Counted from the first letter of the stretch, positions 8,807 through 18,284 are shown. The stretch is DNA of 64,000 nucleotides from Lampropedia hyalina DSM 16112 (GCF_900129055.1 NZ_FQUZ01000002.1:57518-121517); one strand, 5' to 3'. Numbers and translations: made by a program. The notes: a model not told the origin generated them from the sequence alone.

Positions 8807-9940
8807 ATGGCAACTCAATGGCGTTTTTCCGCACTCGCCGACCGGCATCGCGCCCTCGGCTCCCAACTCGAAGACTGGCTGGGCATGGGCACCGCCTGGA
8901 CTTACGACACCCCCACCAGCGAGCACTACAAGGCCATCCGCACCCAGGCCGGGCTGATGGACGTTTCCGGCCTGAAAAAAGTGCACTACGTCGGCCCGCA
9001 TGCCGAGCAACTGCTGCAATGGGCCACCACGCGCAACATCGACAAGCTCTACCCCGGCAAATCCGCCTACGTCACCTTCCTGAACGACGATGGCAAATTC
9101 ATCGACGATGGCATCGTTTACCGCACCGGCCCGAATGCCTTCATGGTGGTGCATGGCGGCGGCACCGGCTACGAGGCCCTCACCCAGGGCATACAGGGCA
9201 AGCAGGTGGCCGTGCTGTTCGACGACGACCTGCACGACCTCTCGCTGCAAGGCCCCGCAGCCGTCGATTTTCTGGCAGAGCATGTGCCCGGCATCCGCGG
9301 CCTGAACTACTTCCACCACATGCAGACCCAGCTTTTCGGCAAGCCGGTGATGATCTCGCGCACCGGCTACACCGGCGAACGCGGCTATGAAATCTTCGTC
9401 AAGGCCGCCGATGCGCCTACCGTCTGGGACAGCATCCTCGAAAAAGGCGCGGCCCACGGCATCATCGCCTGTTCGTTCACCACGCTGGACTGGCTGCGCG
9501 TGGAGAGCTACCTGCTGTTCTACCCTTTCGACAACTCCCAGTATTACCCGTTTGCCAATGAAAAGGCTGGCGACACCCTCTGGGAACTGGGGCTGGACTT
9601 CACCGTCTCGCCCGGCAAGCAGGGCTTTCGCGGTGCCGAGGAGCACTACCGCCTGAAAGGCCGGGAACGCTTCAGAATTTACGGCATCGAGATCACCGGC
9701 ACCGATCAGCCTGCGGCGGCTGGCGACACGCTCTGGAATGGCGACACGCAAGTGGGCATCATCACCGGCGGAATGCACTCGCCCCTGACGGGCCGCAACC
9801 TCGCCATTGCCCGGCTGGATGTGGCAGCCGCCGTGCCCGGCACACCACTGCGCGTCAGCGGCAGCCTGGAAGCGACCGCCACCGCCCAGCCCATGCCCTT
9901 CGACGACCCGGACAAGAAAAAGCGCACGGCCAAAGGCTGA
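8807..9940 (+). CDS. dmmD: GcvT-like aminomethyltransferase family protein, DmmD-type
   Basis: A 377-residue protein of the glycine-cleavage T-protein family. The fold is complete: an N-terminal region with GLMDVSGLKKVHYVGPHA, a middle YTGERGYEIFVK segment (about 188-199) and a C-terminal barrel-like part with GGMHSPLTGRNLAIARL. The family binds tetrahydrofolate and moves one-carbon groups. As the last gene of the dmm operon it probably captures formaldehyde from dimethylamine demethylation as methylene-tetrahydrofolate. The purU and folD genes that follow fit that role. Direct demethylation of the amine by this protein is a less favoured reading. Confidence 0.82.
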   Translation: MATQWRFSALADRHRALGSQLEDWLGMGTAWTYDTPTSEHYKAIRTQAGLMDVSGLKKVHYVGPHAEQLLQWATTRNIDKLYPGKSAYVTFLNDDGKFIDDGIVYRTGPNAFMVVHGGGTGYEALTQGIQGKQVAVLFDDDLHDLSLQGPAAVDFLAEHVPGIRGLNYFHHMQTQLFGKPVMISRTGYTGERGYEIFVKAADAPTVWDSILEKGAAHGIIACSFTTLDWLRVESYLLFYPFDNSQYYPFANEKAGDTLWELGLDFTVSPGKQGFRGAEEHYRLKGRERFRIYGIEITGTDQPAAAGDTLWNGDTQVGIITGGMHSPLTGRNLAIARLDVAAAVPGTPLRVSGSLEATATAQPMPFDDPDKKKRTAKG

Positions 9941-10027
9941 CGGCCATGCTGAACCCGCATCCCGTGCGGCACCACAGAGCCTGGTTCAGCGTCGCCTGAC
10001 ACCACTTCCCCGCCCCCTGTCATCGCT

Positions 10028-10053
10028 CCCGCCCCGACTCCGACCGGGGCGGG
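10028..10053 (+). other. GC-rich hairpin between dmmD and purU
   Basis: CCCGCCCCG and CGGGGCGGG form a perfect 9-bp stem with an 8-nt loop, 30 bp before purU. There is no T run, so it is more likely an RNA-stabilising or processing hairpin than a classical terminator. It may set the ratio of purU-folD to dmm transcript. Confidence 0.4.
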
Positions 10054-10083
10054 CTGTTCCACGCCCTTTCACCCCATACCCCC

Positions 10084-10947
10084 ATGACCCCGTCCCGCGA
10101 AAACTTCATACTCACCATCAGTTGCCCGGCCACCACCGGCATCGTGGCCGCCATCTCCACATTCCTGGCCGAGCGCGGCTGCTACATCAGCGAACTCTCC
10201 CAGTTCGACGACGAAGACACCAGCCGCTTCTTCATGCGCTGCGTCTTCCACTTCACCCGCGAAGGCGCGGACATCCAGTCCCTGCGCGAAGCCTTCGCCG
10301 ATGTCTCCGGCCACTTCGACATGGACTGGCAGGTCTTCAGCAGTGCGCAACCCATGAAAGTGCTGCTGATGGTCAGCAAGTTCGACCACTGCCTGGCCGA
10401 CCTGCTGTACCGCCGCAACAAGCACGAAATCGACATGGACATCACCGCCGTCGTCTCCAACCACCTCGACCTGCGCCCGATGGCCGAACGCGAGGGCCTG
10501 CGCTTCATCTACCTGCCCGTCACCAAAGACAACAAGACCCAGCAAGAAAAGGAGCTGCTGAAGATCGTCGAAGAAACCGGCACCGAGCTGGTGGTGCTGG
10601 CCCGCTACATGCAGATTCTTTCCGACGACCTCTGCCGCGCGCTCAGTGGCCGGGCCATCAACATCCACCACAGCTTCCTGCCCGGCTTCAAGGGAGCCAA
10701 GCCCTACCACCAGGCACACAGCCGGGGGGTCAAGCTGATCGGGGCCACCGCCCACTACGTCACCGCCGATCTGGACGAAGGCCCCATCATCGAACAGGCA
10801 GTGCAGCGCGTCGATCACAGCTACCAACCCGATGACATGGTCGCCGTGGGCCGCGCCACCGAAACCGTGGCCCTGGCCAGTGCCGTGAAGTACTACACCC
10901 AGCACCGCGTCTTCCTCAACCAGGACAAAACGGTGGTGTTCAAATGA
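10084..10947 (+). CDS. purU: Formyltetrahydrofolate deformylase
   Basis: A 287-residue PurU that hydrolyses 10-formyl-tetrahydrofolate to formate and free tetrahydrofolate. An N-terminal ACT domain (about 1-85) precedes a formyltransferase fold that contains [14 protein letters not shown], with the catalytic Asn/His, and the later catalytic Asp in TADLDEGP. Its stop overlaps the folD start by ATGA. Placed after the dmm operon with folD, it completes a folate route from methylene-tetrahydrofolate to formate and returns free folate for further demethylation. This is more specific than the general housekeeping role of PurU. Confidence 0.93.
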   Translation: MTPSRENFILTISCPATTGIVAAISTFLAERGCYISELSQFDDEDTSRFFMRCVFHFTREGADIQSLREAFADVSGHFDMDWQVFSSAQPMKVLLMVSKFDHCLADLLYRRNKHEIDMDITAVVSNHLDLRPMAEREGLRFIYLPVTKDNKTQQEKELLKIVEETGTELVVLARYMQILSDDLCRALSGRAINIHHSFLPGFKGAKPYHQAHSRGVKLIGATAHYVTADLDEGPIIEQAVQRVDHSYQPDDMVAVGRATETVALASAVKYYTQHRVFLNQDKTVVFK

Positions 10948-11816
10948 GCGCGATCCGCATCGACGGCAAGGCCGTCGCCGACACCCTGCTGGCCGAAGTC
11001 GGGCAGGACGTGGCCGGGCTGCGCCAGCAGGGCGTACACCCCGCGCTGGCCGTCATTCTGGTGGGCGACGACCCTGCCAGTGATGTCTATGTGCGCAACA
11101 AGGTGCAGCGGGCCGAGGCCGTGGGCATTCGCTCGCTCGAATACCGCCTGCCCGCCAACACCTCCGAAGCCGCACTGCTGGAGCGCGTCCAGGCACTCAA
11201 CGGGGATGCCAGCGTGCACGGCATTCTGGTGCAGATGCCGCTGCCCGCGCACATCAGCGAAGCCAGCGTGATTCAGGCCATCGCCCCGCACAAGGACGTG
11301 GACGGCTTCCACCGCGAGAACGTCGGCAGCCTGTCGCTGGGGCAGGAGAGCCTCGTGCCCTGCACCCCGGCCGGCTGTATGCGGCTGCTGCGCACCGTGC
11401 TGGGCGAAGACGGCCTCAAGGGCCTGCACGCCGTGGTGGTTGGACGCTCCAACATCGTCGGCAAGCCCATGGCCGCGCTGCTGTTGCAGGCCGATTGCAG
11501 CGTCACCGTGGTGCACTCGCGTTCGCGCGATGCCGCCGCGCTGTGCCGCCAGGCCGACATCATGGTCGCTGCCGTGGGCCGCCCGGCCATGATCGGTGCA
11601 GACTGGGTCAAACCCGGTGCCATCGTCATCGACGTGGGCATCAACCGCATCGCCACGCCCGAAGGCAAAACCCGCCTGATCGGCGACGTGGATTACCCAG
11701 CCGTCGCCCCGCTGGCCCACGCCATCACCCCCGTACCCGGCGGTGTCGGCCCCATGACGATTGCCGGACTGCTGGCCAACACCGTCAAGGCCGCCCGGCA
11801 ACAGACCGGGCACTGA
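10944..11816 (+). CDS. folD: Bifunctional methylenetetrahydrofolate dehydrogenase/cyclohydrolase
   Basis: A 290-residue FolD that oxidises 5,10-methylene-tetrahydrofolate with NADP and hydrolyses the methenyl form to 10-formyl-tetrahydrofolate. Seen: [14 protein letters not shown] with the family YxxxK-type catalytic Tyr/Lys (about 40-53), DVDGFH and PCTPAG in the middle, and the C-terminal [14 protein letters not shown] signature. It is coupled to purU by a 4-bp overlap and followed by a strong terminator. This is probably a pathway-dedicated copy; whether the genome holds another folD cannot be seen here. Confidence 0.95.
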   Translation: MSAIRIDGKAVADTLLAEVGQDVAGLRQQGVHPALAVILVGDDPASDVYVRNKVQRAEAVGIRSLEYRLPANTSEAALLERVQALNGDASVHGILVQMPLPAHISEASVIQAIAPHKDVDGFHRENVGSLSLGQESLVPCTPAGCMRLLRTVLGEDGLKGLHAVVVGRSNIVGKPMAALLLQADCSVTVVHSRSRDAAALCRQADIMVAAVGRPAMIGADWVKPGAIVIDVGINRIATPEGKTRLIGDVDYPAVAPLAHAITPVPGGVGPMTIAGLLANTVKAARQQTGH

Positions 11817-11839
11817 AAGGACACAGCACCATCCTGTCT

Positions 11840-11913
11840 GGCCCCGTCTATAGGCAGTACGGGGCCGTAACCAAGAAAAAAGAAAGGGAGTGCCAATATG
11901 GCACTCCCTTTTT
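11840..11913 (+). terminator. Double hairpin terminator of the dmm-purU-folD operon
   Basis: Two hairpins in series. GGCCCCGT and ACGGGGCC pair first (11840-11866). Then AAAGGGAGTGCC and GGCACTCCCTTT pair (from 11883), followed by a T run ending at 11913. The second is a textbook rho-independent terminator closing the forward operon. Confidence 0.88.
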
Positions 11914-11926
11914 GCCCTGTCAGCAA

Positions 11927-12006
11927 GGGAAGGTCTGCAAAACCCGCCTTGCGCTGCATCCCATTGGCGGGCGCGGGCTTACCACAAGAGTTTTGCAGAC
12001 CTTCCC
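11927..12006. repeat. Palindromic MITE-like element, short form (80 bp)
   Basis: An element bounded by perfect 17-bp terminal inverted repeats GGGAAGGTCTGCAAAAC and its reverse complement. The interior, read on the minus strand, matches the left half of the element at 51947 almost base for base. It sits between the folD terminator and the 3' end of the ammonium transporter gene. It is too short to encode a transposase, so mobility would need one supplied elsewhere. Confidence 0.85.
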
Positions 12007-12021
12007 AAGGGCATGATGTTC

Positions 12022-13392
12022 TCACCCCAGGTCGCGGTAGCCAATCTCGCCGTGCGAGTTCAGGTCAAGGCCATCGCGTTCGTGTTCGGCATCCACGCGC
12101 AGACCCTTGCAGCAGGCAGCGGCCACCTTGAACGCAATCCAGGCAGTGATGGCAGCGTAAACAATGCTGAATGCCATGGCGGCCAGGTTCACGCCCGATT
12201 GCTCCAGCAGGGTGCGGCCTTCCGGCAGGCCCTGACCTCCCAGCAGCGGCAGGGCGAACAGCGGGGTGAACAGGCCTCCAAAAATGCCGCCCACGCCATG
12301 CACCCCGAATACATCGAAGGCATCGTCCAGTCCGAGGCGGGGCTTGAGCCATTCCACGGCCCAGAGGCACAGCGGCCCAGCCAGCAGGCCCAGCACGATG
12401 GCCCCCATCGGCCCGACAAAACCACAGGCCGGAGTGATCGCGACCAGCCCGGCAATCGCACCGGAAACTGCCCCCAGCATACTGGGTCTGCCCCGGTGCA
12501 GCCACTCCACCAGCACCCAGCCCAGCGTGCCAGCCGCGCTGGCCAGCATGGTGTTGAGCATGATGAGCATGGCAAAGCCATTGGCCGCCAGCGCGCAGCC
12601 GCCACAGAAGCCCAGCCAGCCCACCCACAGCAGCGAGCCGCCGGTCATGCTCATCGTCAGGTTGTGCGGGGCCAGCGATACCGACGAAGTCCCCCAGCCC
12701 TGGCGGCGGCCCAGCAAGGCGGCACCGACCAGCGCGGCAATGCCCACGTTGATGTGCACCACGTTGCCCCCGGCAAAGTCCTGCGGCTCCAGCCCCAGCA
12801 CCCAGCCGCCACCCCAGGCCATGTGGGCCATCGGGATATAGTTGATGACCATCCAGACCGCCATGAACACCAGCACCGCAGAGAACTTCATGCGTTCGGC
12901 AAACCCGCCGACGATGATGGGCGGCGTGATGGCAGCAAACATCATCATGAACAGGATGTACAGGTATTCGGGGATGGTGCCCACCATCGAATCGGTGCCG
13001 ACCCCGGCGAGAAACACTTTGTCGAAGCCGCCCAGCACCGCCTGCCAGGGGCCACCGTCACTGAAGGTGAGGCTGTAGCCGAACAATGCCCACAGCACGG
13101 CCATCAGGGCGACGACGGTGAACACCTGCATCAGTATGGACAGCACGTTGCGCGCGCGGGCCAGCCCGGCATAAAAAAGGGCCAGCCCCGGCAGCATCAT
13201 CAGCAGCACGACCAGGGCACAGAGGGCGACAAAGGCGGTGTCGCCGCTGTCCAGCGCAGGCGCGGCCTGGGCCTGCGCGGGCAGGCCGATGACCATGCCC
13301 AGCAGCAGTGCGAGACTGGCATGGGCCTTGCCGCCGGGCAGGCAAGGCGGTTCGTTCTTCATGGAGACTTGGAGACGCTGGCGGGTATTCAT
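12022..13392 (-). CDS. Ammonium transporter (Amt), last gene of the tmm operon
   Basis: A 456-residue Amt/MEP channel for ammonium, and possibly methylammonium, across the inner membrane. A signal-like first segment ends near AQAAPA, then eleven predicted membrane spans follow. Family motifs seen are FYAGLARARNVLS, FAAITPPIIVGGFAERMKFSA, the DFAGGNVVHINVG signature and DVFGVHGVGGIFGG with the pore histidine. The start at 13392 has AAGGAA upstream. It follows tmm, tdm and the porin on the same strand, so it is probably co-expressed with trimethylamine breakdown. It is a paralogue of the Amt at 34788 and lacks a PII gene of its own. Confidence 0.92.
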   Translation of the reverse strand: MNTRQRLQVSMKNEPPCLPGGKAHASLALLLGMVIGLPAQAQAAPALDSGDTAFVALCALVVLLMMLPGLALFYAGLARARNVLSILMQVFTVVALMAVLWALFGYSLTFSDGGPWQAVLGGFDKVFLAGVGTDSMVGTIPEYLYILFMMMFAAITPPIIVGGFAERMKFSAVLVFMAVWMVINYIPMAHMAWGGGWVLGLEPQDFAGGNVVHINVGIAALVGAALLGRRQGWGTSSVSLAPHNLTMSMTGGSLLWVGWLGFCGGCALAANGFAMLIMLNTMLASAAGTLGWVLVEWLHRGRPSMLGAVSGAIAGLVAITPACGFVGPMGAIVLGLLAGPLCLWAVEWLKPRLGLDDAFDVFGVHGVGGIFGGLFTPLFALPLLGGQGLPEGRTLLEQSGVNLAAMAFSIVYAAITAWIAFKVAAACCKGLRVDAEHERDGLDLNSHGEIGYRDLG

Positions 13393-13434
13393 GAACTTTC
13401 CTTATCGAGGGCTTGCCGGAACCGGGGGACAGAC

Positions 13435-14241
13435 TCAAAAGCGGCGGCTGAGTGTGACCAGCCAGCGGGATGCAGAAGTGTCCACATGCCCGATGCGGTA
13501 GAGCGCGCGGTCGGCATTCGTGCCGGTGACGGCCAGTGCCACCGTCCAGCCTCCATCGAACCCCTTGCTGACCTGCGCCTTGTAATCGCTGAAGTCGTAG
13601 GCACCGTAGTCCTGCACCCGCTGGTGTCCGGCATGCAGGTCAATCGCCCAGCCCTGTGCCAGCGCAATGGCCAGATTCGCCTCGATGTAGCCAGAACCCT
13701 TGCTGTCGTCGCCGTGGCCCATCGAGGCAGCGTTCATGGCGAAGTAGTCGGTGAGGGTGTGCGAGTATTTGAACGTCAGCCATTTCCAGCCGACGCTGGC
13801 ATAGGCTTCCACGGTGTTGTAGGACTCCCCGGCCAGCCGTGCGCCGGGGTAGCCAAAGCGCAGCAGGCCCAGGTCGTAGGCGACATCACCGACATTGCGG
13901 GCATATCCGCCATAGACATCCAGTTCCACGGTCGCACCGGCAATCGCATCGCTGCTGAGGCTGCTGGCCCACACGCCCAGATAGGCTCCGCTGGTGTGCG
14001 CCAGATCGAAGCCACCCTGAATGGCCGGTTTTTCCTGCGAATAGTTGATGCCGCGAAACACATACTGCGAGGTGAGCGCGAGGTTGCTGTCGAGCGTGAA
14101 GGCCGGTGGCGCATCAGCGGCGTTCTGGGTCTGGGTCTGGGTCTGGGCCTGCGCGGTGCCGATGCCTGTGCAGAGCGCGAACACAGCGGCCATGACGGGA
14201 CGATGGCAGCGGTGGCGATGGTGGCCGGGGAGTGGGGGCAT
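13435..14241 (-). CDS. TorF family putative outer-membrane porin
   Basis: A 268-residue secreted protein with an N-terminal signal peptide that ends around AQA (residues 24-34). It then has a beta-strand-rich body with the family start LTSQYVFRGINYSQEKPAIQGGFD and a terminal aromatic residue (SRRF) as in outer-membrane barrels. This is the TorF/gcw_chp family of putative porins, function poorly known. AGGAG lies 7 nt before the start. It sits between tdm and amt in the trimethylamine operon and may let methylated amines through the outer membrane; this is inferred from position only. A short CAGACC-type simple repeat encodes a QTQTQTQ stretch after the signal peptide. Confidence 0.82.
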   Translation of the reverse strand: MPPLPGHHRHRCHRPVMAAVFALCTGIGTAQAQTQTQTQNAADAPPAFTLDSNLALTSQYVFRGINYSQEKPAIQGGFDLAHTSGAYLGVWASSLSSDAIAGATVELDVYGGYARNVGDVAYDLGLLRFGYPGARLAGESYNTVEAYASVGWKWLTFKYSHTLTDYFAMNAASMGHGDDSKGSGYIEANLAIALAQGWAIDLHAGHQRVQDYGAYDFSDYKAQVSKGFDGGWTVALAVTGTNADRALYRIGHVDTSASRWLVTLSRRF

Positions 14242-14288
14242 GTGGAGGCTCCTGGGGTGGTGGGGTGAATGGGTGGCGTGGGTCGGCT

Positions 14289-16628
14289 TCAGGCACGCAC
14301 GCGCGTTTTGTCGGGGTCGTAGTGAGCGAAGCGCACCACCTGGCCGGGGTGGCGTTTCTGGTGGCCATCGAGTGTGCCGATCTCGATGGCAGTGCCGATG
14401 GCCGCAGCCGATGGCTCCAGCCGCGCCAGCGCAATGCTCTGTTGCAGGATGGGCGAATAGCAGGCACTGGTGACCACGCCCACGCGGGCGCGGCCGATGT
14501 ACACGCCATCGCCGTGGTGCACGGCCTCGTTGCCCTCGAGTGCCAGCCCGGCCAGCACCTGGCGCGGGTGGCCCTGGCGTTGCAGCATGGCTTCGCGGCC
14601 CACGAAGTCCACGTCCTTGCTTTTGATCGGCACGGTAAAGCCGATGCCTGCCTCGAACGGATCGGTGCCATCGTCGAATTCGTGCGCGGCAAAGACCAGC
14701 CCGGCCTCGATGCGCAGCATGTCCAGCGCGTGCAGACCCAGCGGTTGCAGCCCCAGCGGGCGGCCCGCTTCCCACACGGCATCCCAGACGGCCTGCGCGT
14801 CCCTGGGATGGCAGAAGATTTCGTAGCCCAGCTCCCCCGTGTAGCCGGTGCGCGAAACCACCACGGGCACGCCCGCAAAGCCGCCGATGCGTGCGGGCAC
14901 GAAGCGGAACCAGCCCAGTTGCGACAGGGGCGTGTGCGCCGGGGCCGTCCACAGGATGGCATCGAGCAGTTCCCGCGAACGCGGCCCCTGCACGGCCAGG
15001 TTGTGCATCTGGTCGGTGGAACTGCGCACCCAGACGCGATAGCCTTTTTCGGCGGCCTGCTGGCGCAGCCACAGCCCGGTGGCCTCCTCGCCGCACACCA
15101 GGCGGAAATTGTGTTCGCCCAGGCGCAGCACCGTGCCATCGTCCTGCACGCCGCCATGCGGGTGGCAGATGGCGGTATAGACCACCTGACCGATGGCGAG
15201 CTTGCGCATGTCGCGCGTGAGGCACCATTGCAGCAGGGCCTGTGCGTCCGGGCCGGTGATCTCGAACTTGCGCAGCGGCGAGAGATCCATGACGGCCACG
15301 GCCTGGCGGCAGGCCCAGTATTCCTGGAGCGTGCCCACGGTGTCGTATTGCGCCGGGAGCCAGAAGCCCCGGTATTCGGCAAAGGCGCGCGTCAGGGCCG
15401 AGGTGCGGGCATGGAAGGCCGTCTGCCGGGTGGGTTGGGGAATGGATTCGGGGGTCATGCGAATGGCGAAGGTGGGCTGAAAGGTGGACGTGGCGGCATA
15501 GACGCGCACCTGGATGTCGGTGGGCTGCCAGCCATTGGCGGGGTCGATGTCGTCCGGGCACGAGGAGCTGACGCAAACCAGATCGGTGAGGGCACGCAGC
15601 AGCACATAGTCACCGGGGCGCGACCACGGCTCATCGACCACCATGGCATCGCTGGCATCCACGCGCGTGTTGAAGAAGAAGTTCAGGGCCTCCCAGGCCA
15701 GGCGCGGGGCCACGCCGTAGGGAGCCAGTGCGCGGTTGAAGTTGTCGCTGCAATTGACGTGGCCGGGGTAGCCCGCATCGTCGTAGTAGCGGGCATGGCA
15801 GGCGGTGGCGAAGGCATCGTGGCGGCCACAGGTGTCCTGTACCAGTTCCACCAGCGGCTCGCACTCGCGCGAGAATGCCTTGGAAGGCAGCCCCGGCTGC
15901 GGGTAGGCGCGGTGCAGCATGGTACGGGTGATGGTGGCATCGAGGCAGGATTCGCGCCCCTGCCGCAATGCCTCCAGCGAGAATGCCTGGAAGTCCGAGC
16001 ACTGACGGCCCTGCACGTCGATGACCTGGATGTACTCGCCCGCACGCACGGTGTAGGCGTGGGCGGTGCCGGGGTCGATGTGGATGTCCTGCAAGGGCGG
16101 GGCCAGCGGCGGCGGTGGAGTGCGTTCTCCAGCCCCTGCGCCAGGGCGTGCCTGCCGTCGCAACTCGATGGGTGTGGTGGTGGCCTGCCCGTCCACCGCC
16201 ATCAGCGGGCCGGGCACGGCCAGCAGCACCCAGCCATCGAGCGGACAATCAAAACACACCTGCGCACCAGGCAGCCCTTGCGGCCCGAACACCGCCAGGG
16301 CCTGCGCCCCTGCCAGCGCGATGCCATGCTCCAGCAGCATGGCACGGGCTTCGATCACGCCATCGGCGGTTGCGTCGAGCGCATCCAGTACGTCCGCGAT
16401 GACACGGCCACCGCCTGCCAGCGCATCGGTGCGGCAGGTGCCGTCGGTGGCAAAAAACAGCAGTTCGCCGGGCTGGCCGCCTTCCAGATCGATCAGCTCG
16501 ATCTGTTCGCCAGCCGCGACCGCCAGCAGCCGGGCACTGCGGCCCGGCACCTGCCAGCGATCCATTCCGGCGGGCCAGGCCTGCAAGCCCGGTTCGCGCG
16601 GGGCCGTGGTGTGCGGTGCGACGGGCAT
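14289..16628 (-). CDS. tdm: Trimethylamine N-oxide demethylase (aldolase), Tdm
   Basis: A 779-residue two-domain protein with the architecture of Tdm, which cleaves trimethylamine N-oxide to dimethylamine and formaldehyde. The N-terminal half holds a DUF1989 domain; its likely metal site is Cys277, His290 and Cys293 (spacing C-x12-H-x2-C), with Cys267 nearby. The C-terminal half (about 400-775) is a GcvT-like folate-binding domain with SRTGYTGELGYEIFCHP, which can trap formaldehyde on tetrahydrofolate. The gene starts 1 bp after the tmm stop (TGA-C-ATG), so the two are coupled. Length and domain order match known Tdm proteins. Confidence 0.93.
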   Translation of the reverse strand: MPVAPHTTAPREPGLQAWPAGMDRWQVPGRSARLLAVAAGEQIELIDLEGGQPGELLFFATDGTCRTDALAGGGRVIADVLDALDATADGVIEARAMLLEHGIALAGAQALAVFGPQGLPGAQVCFDCPLDGWVLLAVPGPLMAVDGQATTTPIELRRQARPGAGAGERTPPPPLAPPLQDIHIDPGTAHAYTVRAGEYIQVIDVQGRQCSDFQAFSLEALRQGRESCLDATITRTMLHRAYPQPGLPSKAFSRECEPLVELVQDTCGRHDAFATACHARYYDDAGYPGHVNCSDNFNRALAPYGVAPRLAWEALNFFFNTRVDASDAMVVDEPWSRPGDYVLLRALTDLVCVSSSCPDDIDPANGWQPTDIQVRVYAATSTFQPTFAIRMTPESIPQPTRQTAFHARTSALTRAFAEYRGFWLPAQYDTVGTLQEYWACRQAVAVMDLSPLRKFEITGPDAQALLQWCLTRDMRKLAIGQVVYTAICHPHGGVQDDGTVLRLGEHNFRLVCGEEATGLWLRQQAAEKGYRVWVRSSTDQMHNLAVQGPRSRELLDAILWTAPAHTPLSQLGWFRFVPARIGGFAGVPVVVSRTGYTGELGYEIFCHPRDAQAVWDAVWEAGRPLGLQPLGLHALDMLRIEAGLVFAAHEFDDGTDPFEAGIGFTVPIKSKDVDFVGREAMLQRQGHPRQVLAGLALEGNEAVHHGDGVYIGRARVGVVTSACYSPILQQSIALARLEPSAAAIGTAIEIGTLDGHQKRHPGQVVRFAHYDPDKTRVRA

Positions 16629-16629
16629 G

Positions 16630-18057
16630 TCAGATTCTCCCGGACATGGCGCGGCGCACCAGCGGCGCGAAATCTTCGTCGGGGTTGAAGCGGCTGTCGT
16701 TGGCCACGCGCTCCAGCGGTGCATCGGACATGTAAGCCTCCAGCGAATCGTCCAGCGCGTCTTTCCACGGCGTGTGGTGCAGCGGTGACATCCGGCCCGT
16801 CATCACCGAGCGGTAGGCATGGTCGCGGAAGGTCATGATGCCTTCCTTCTTGTGTTTCTTCCATTCGAGGAAGATGTCCACCACGCCGTCGATGTCGAAG
16901 CTGGGGTAATCGGTGCGGGCGATCAGGTCTTTCACATACTCGCCCTGGAAGCGGATGCTGTCGGCATCGTCGCCAATGGCTTCTTCCAGCGCGCGCAGGT
17001 GCAGGCTGTCGGCGGTCATCTCCGCCTGGCTGGGCAGGGCGATGCGGCCCTGGATCACGTCGCGCACGAACCACGCCTGCGCATCGAACATGTTGAAGGT
17101 GAACCACTGATCCTGCATGCCCAGGTAGAACAGCTTGGGGTTGTGCTCCCACACCACGCCCTTGTACAGGCCCAGCGGCCACATGCGGTTGCGGGTCTTC
17201 AGGCGCAGATCGTCGGGCAGGAACGGCAGGTGGTGGATGTAGCCGGTGCAGAGGATGATGGCATCGATCTCCTTGCTGCTGCCATCGGCAAAGTGGACGG
17301 TGCGGTTCTCCAGCCGCGTGAGCAGCGGCTTTTCTTCCCAGTTGGTCGGCCACTTGAACCCCATCGGCTTGCTGCGGTAGCAGGTGGTGACGCTTTTTGC
17401 GCCGTACTTCCAGCACTGCGAGCCGATGTCCTCGGCAGAGTAGCTGCTGCCCACCAGCAGCACATCCTTGCCCTGGAATTCCACGGCATCGCGGAAATCG
17501 TGCGCATGCAGGATGCGGCCATTGAAACCGTCCATGCCCTCGAAGTTCGGCGAGTGGGGCGTGGAGAAATGCCCGGATGCCACCACGACGTAATCGAACG
17601 TCTCGGTATAGATGCGGTCGTTCTCCAGATCGTGGGCGGTGACGGTGAACAGGCCGGTCGGCTCGTCGAACACCACCTGGCGCACCGGCGTGCTGAAGCG
17701 CACCCAGGGGCGCACATGGGCCTTTTCCACACGGCCCTTCATGTAGTCCCACAGCACGGCACGCGGCGGGTAGGAGCCGATGCCCTTGCCGAAGTGCTCG
17801 TCGAACGTGTAATCGGCAAACTCCAGCCCCTCCTTGGGGCCGTTGGTCCACAGGTAGCGGTACATGCTGCAATGCACCGGCTCGCCATGTTCGTCCAGGC
17901 CGGTGCGCCAGGTGTAGTTCCACAGGCCGCCCCAGTCGGAACACTTCTCGAAACAGACGATTTCGGGGATGGCGTGGCCGTTACTGGCTTCGGACTGGAA
18001 GGCGCGCATTTGCGCCATGCCGGAGGGGCCTGCGCCGATGATGGCGATACGGGTCAT
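16630..18057 (-). CDS. tmm: Trimethylamine monooxygenase (flavin-containing monooxygenase)
   Basis: A 475-residue bacterial FMO that oxidises trimethylamine to trimethylamine N-oxide with NADPH and oxygen. Seen: the FAD-binding GAGPSGM at residues 8-14, the NADPH-binding [20 protein letters not shown]-type segment typical of bacterial Tmm, and [13 protein letters not shown] as the FMO fingerprint region. Length is as expected. It is the first gene of the tmm-tdm-porin-amt operon and is divergent from the sensor kinase gene. The intergenic region carries the candidate 16-bp site at 18174. No trimethylamine ABC importer is visible in the window. Confidence 0.95.
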   Translation of the reverse strand: MTRIAIIGAGPSGMAQMRAFQSEASNGHAIPEIVCFEKCSDWGGLWNYTWRTGLDEHGEPVHCSMYRYLWTNGPKEGLEFADYTFDEHFGKGIGSYPPRAVLWDYMKGRVEKAHVRPWVRFSTPVRQVVFDEPTGLFTVTAHDLENDRIYTETFDYVVVASGHFSTPHSPNFEGMDGFNGRILHAHDFRDAVEFQGKDVLLVGSSYSAEDIGSQCWKYGAKSVTTCYRSKPMGFKWPTNWEEKPLLTRLENRTVHFADGSSKEIDAIILCTGYIHHLPFLPDDLRLKTRNRMWPLGLYKGVVWEHNPKLFYLGMQDQWFTFNMFDAQAWFVRDVIQGRIALPSQAEMTADSLHLRALEEAIGDDADSIRFQGEYVKDLIARTDYPSFDIDGVVDIFLEWKKHKKEGIMTFRDHAYRSVMTGRMSPLHHTPWKDALDDSLEAYMSDAPLERVANDSRFNPDEDFAPLVRRAMSGRI

Positions 18058-18173
18058 GGGATGGTTCCTTTCTGAAAATGCAAAGCGGGAAGTTCACCGA
18101 TCAGGCAATCGGTGCGTGGACGGTGAATCCAGTATCAAAGCAAGCCGCCGCCCGCTCAATTGCCCGGTGGAGC

Positions 18174-18189
18174 TAAGCCCAAAGGGGTA
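18174..18189. promoter_or_regulatory. 16-bp candidate response-regulator site between tmm and the kinase gene
   Basis: TAAGCCCAAAGGGGTA shares 12 of 16 bases with the site at 6075-6090. Both lie in divergent promoter regions beside a NarL-type regulator system and a methylamine oxidation operon. It sits about 115 bp upstream of tmm and 20 bp before the sigma-54 promoter of the kinase operon. Confidence 0.5.
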
Positions 18190-18207
18190 ACACCCGGCAC
18201 CACGCCA

Positions 18208-18223
18208 AGGCACGGAACTTGCA
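18208..18223 (+). promoter_or_regulatory. Sigma-54 (-24/-12) promoter of the kinase-regulator-PAS operon
   Basis: AGGCACGGAACTTGCA has the invariant GG and GC at the exact 10-bp gap, and matches the TGGCAC-N5-TTGCA consensus at all but the first base. Transcription would start near 18235, some 50 bp before the kinase gene. It implies dependence on an enhancer-binding protein such as NtrC. Confidence 0.82.
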
Positions 18224-18284
18224 TTGACCACGGCAGAGGCGAGCACGCTCCGAAGCGGCCACCACGGGCGGTTTCCGTGCGGGG

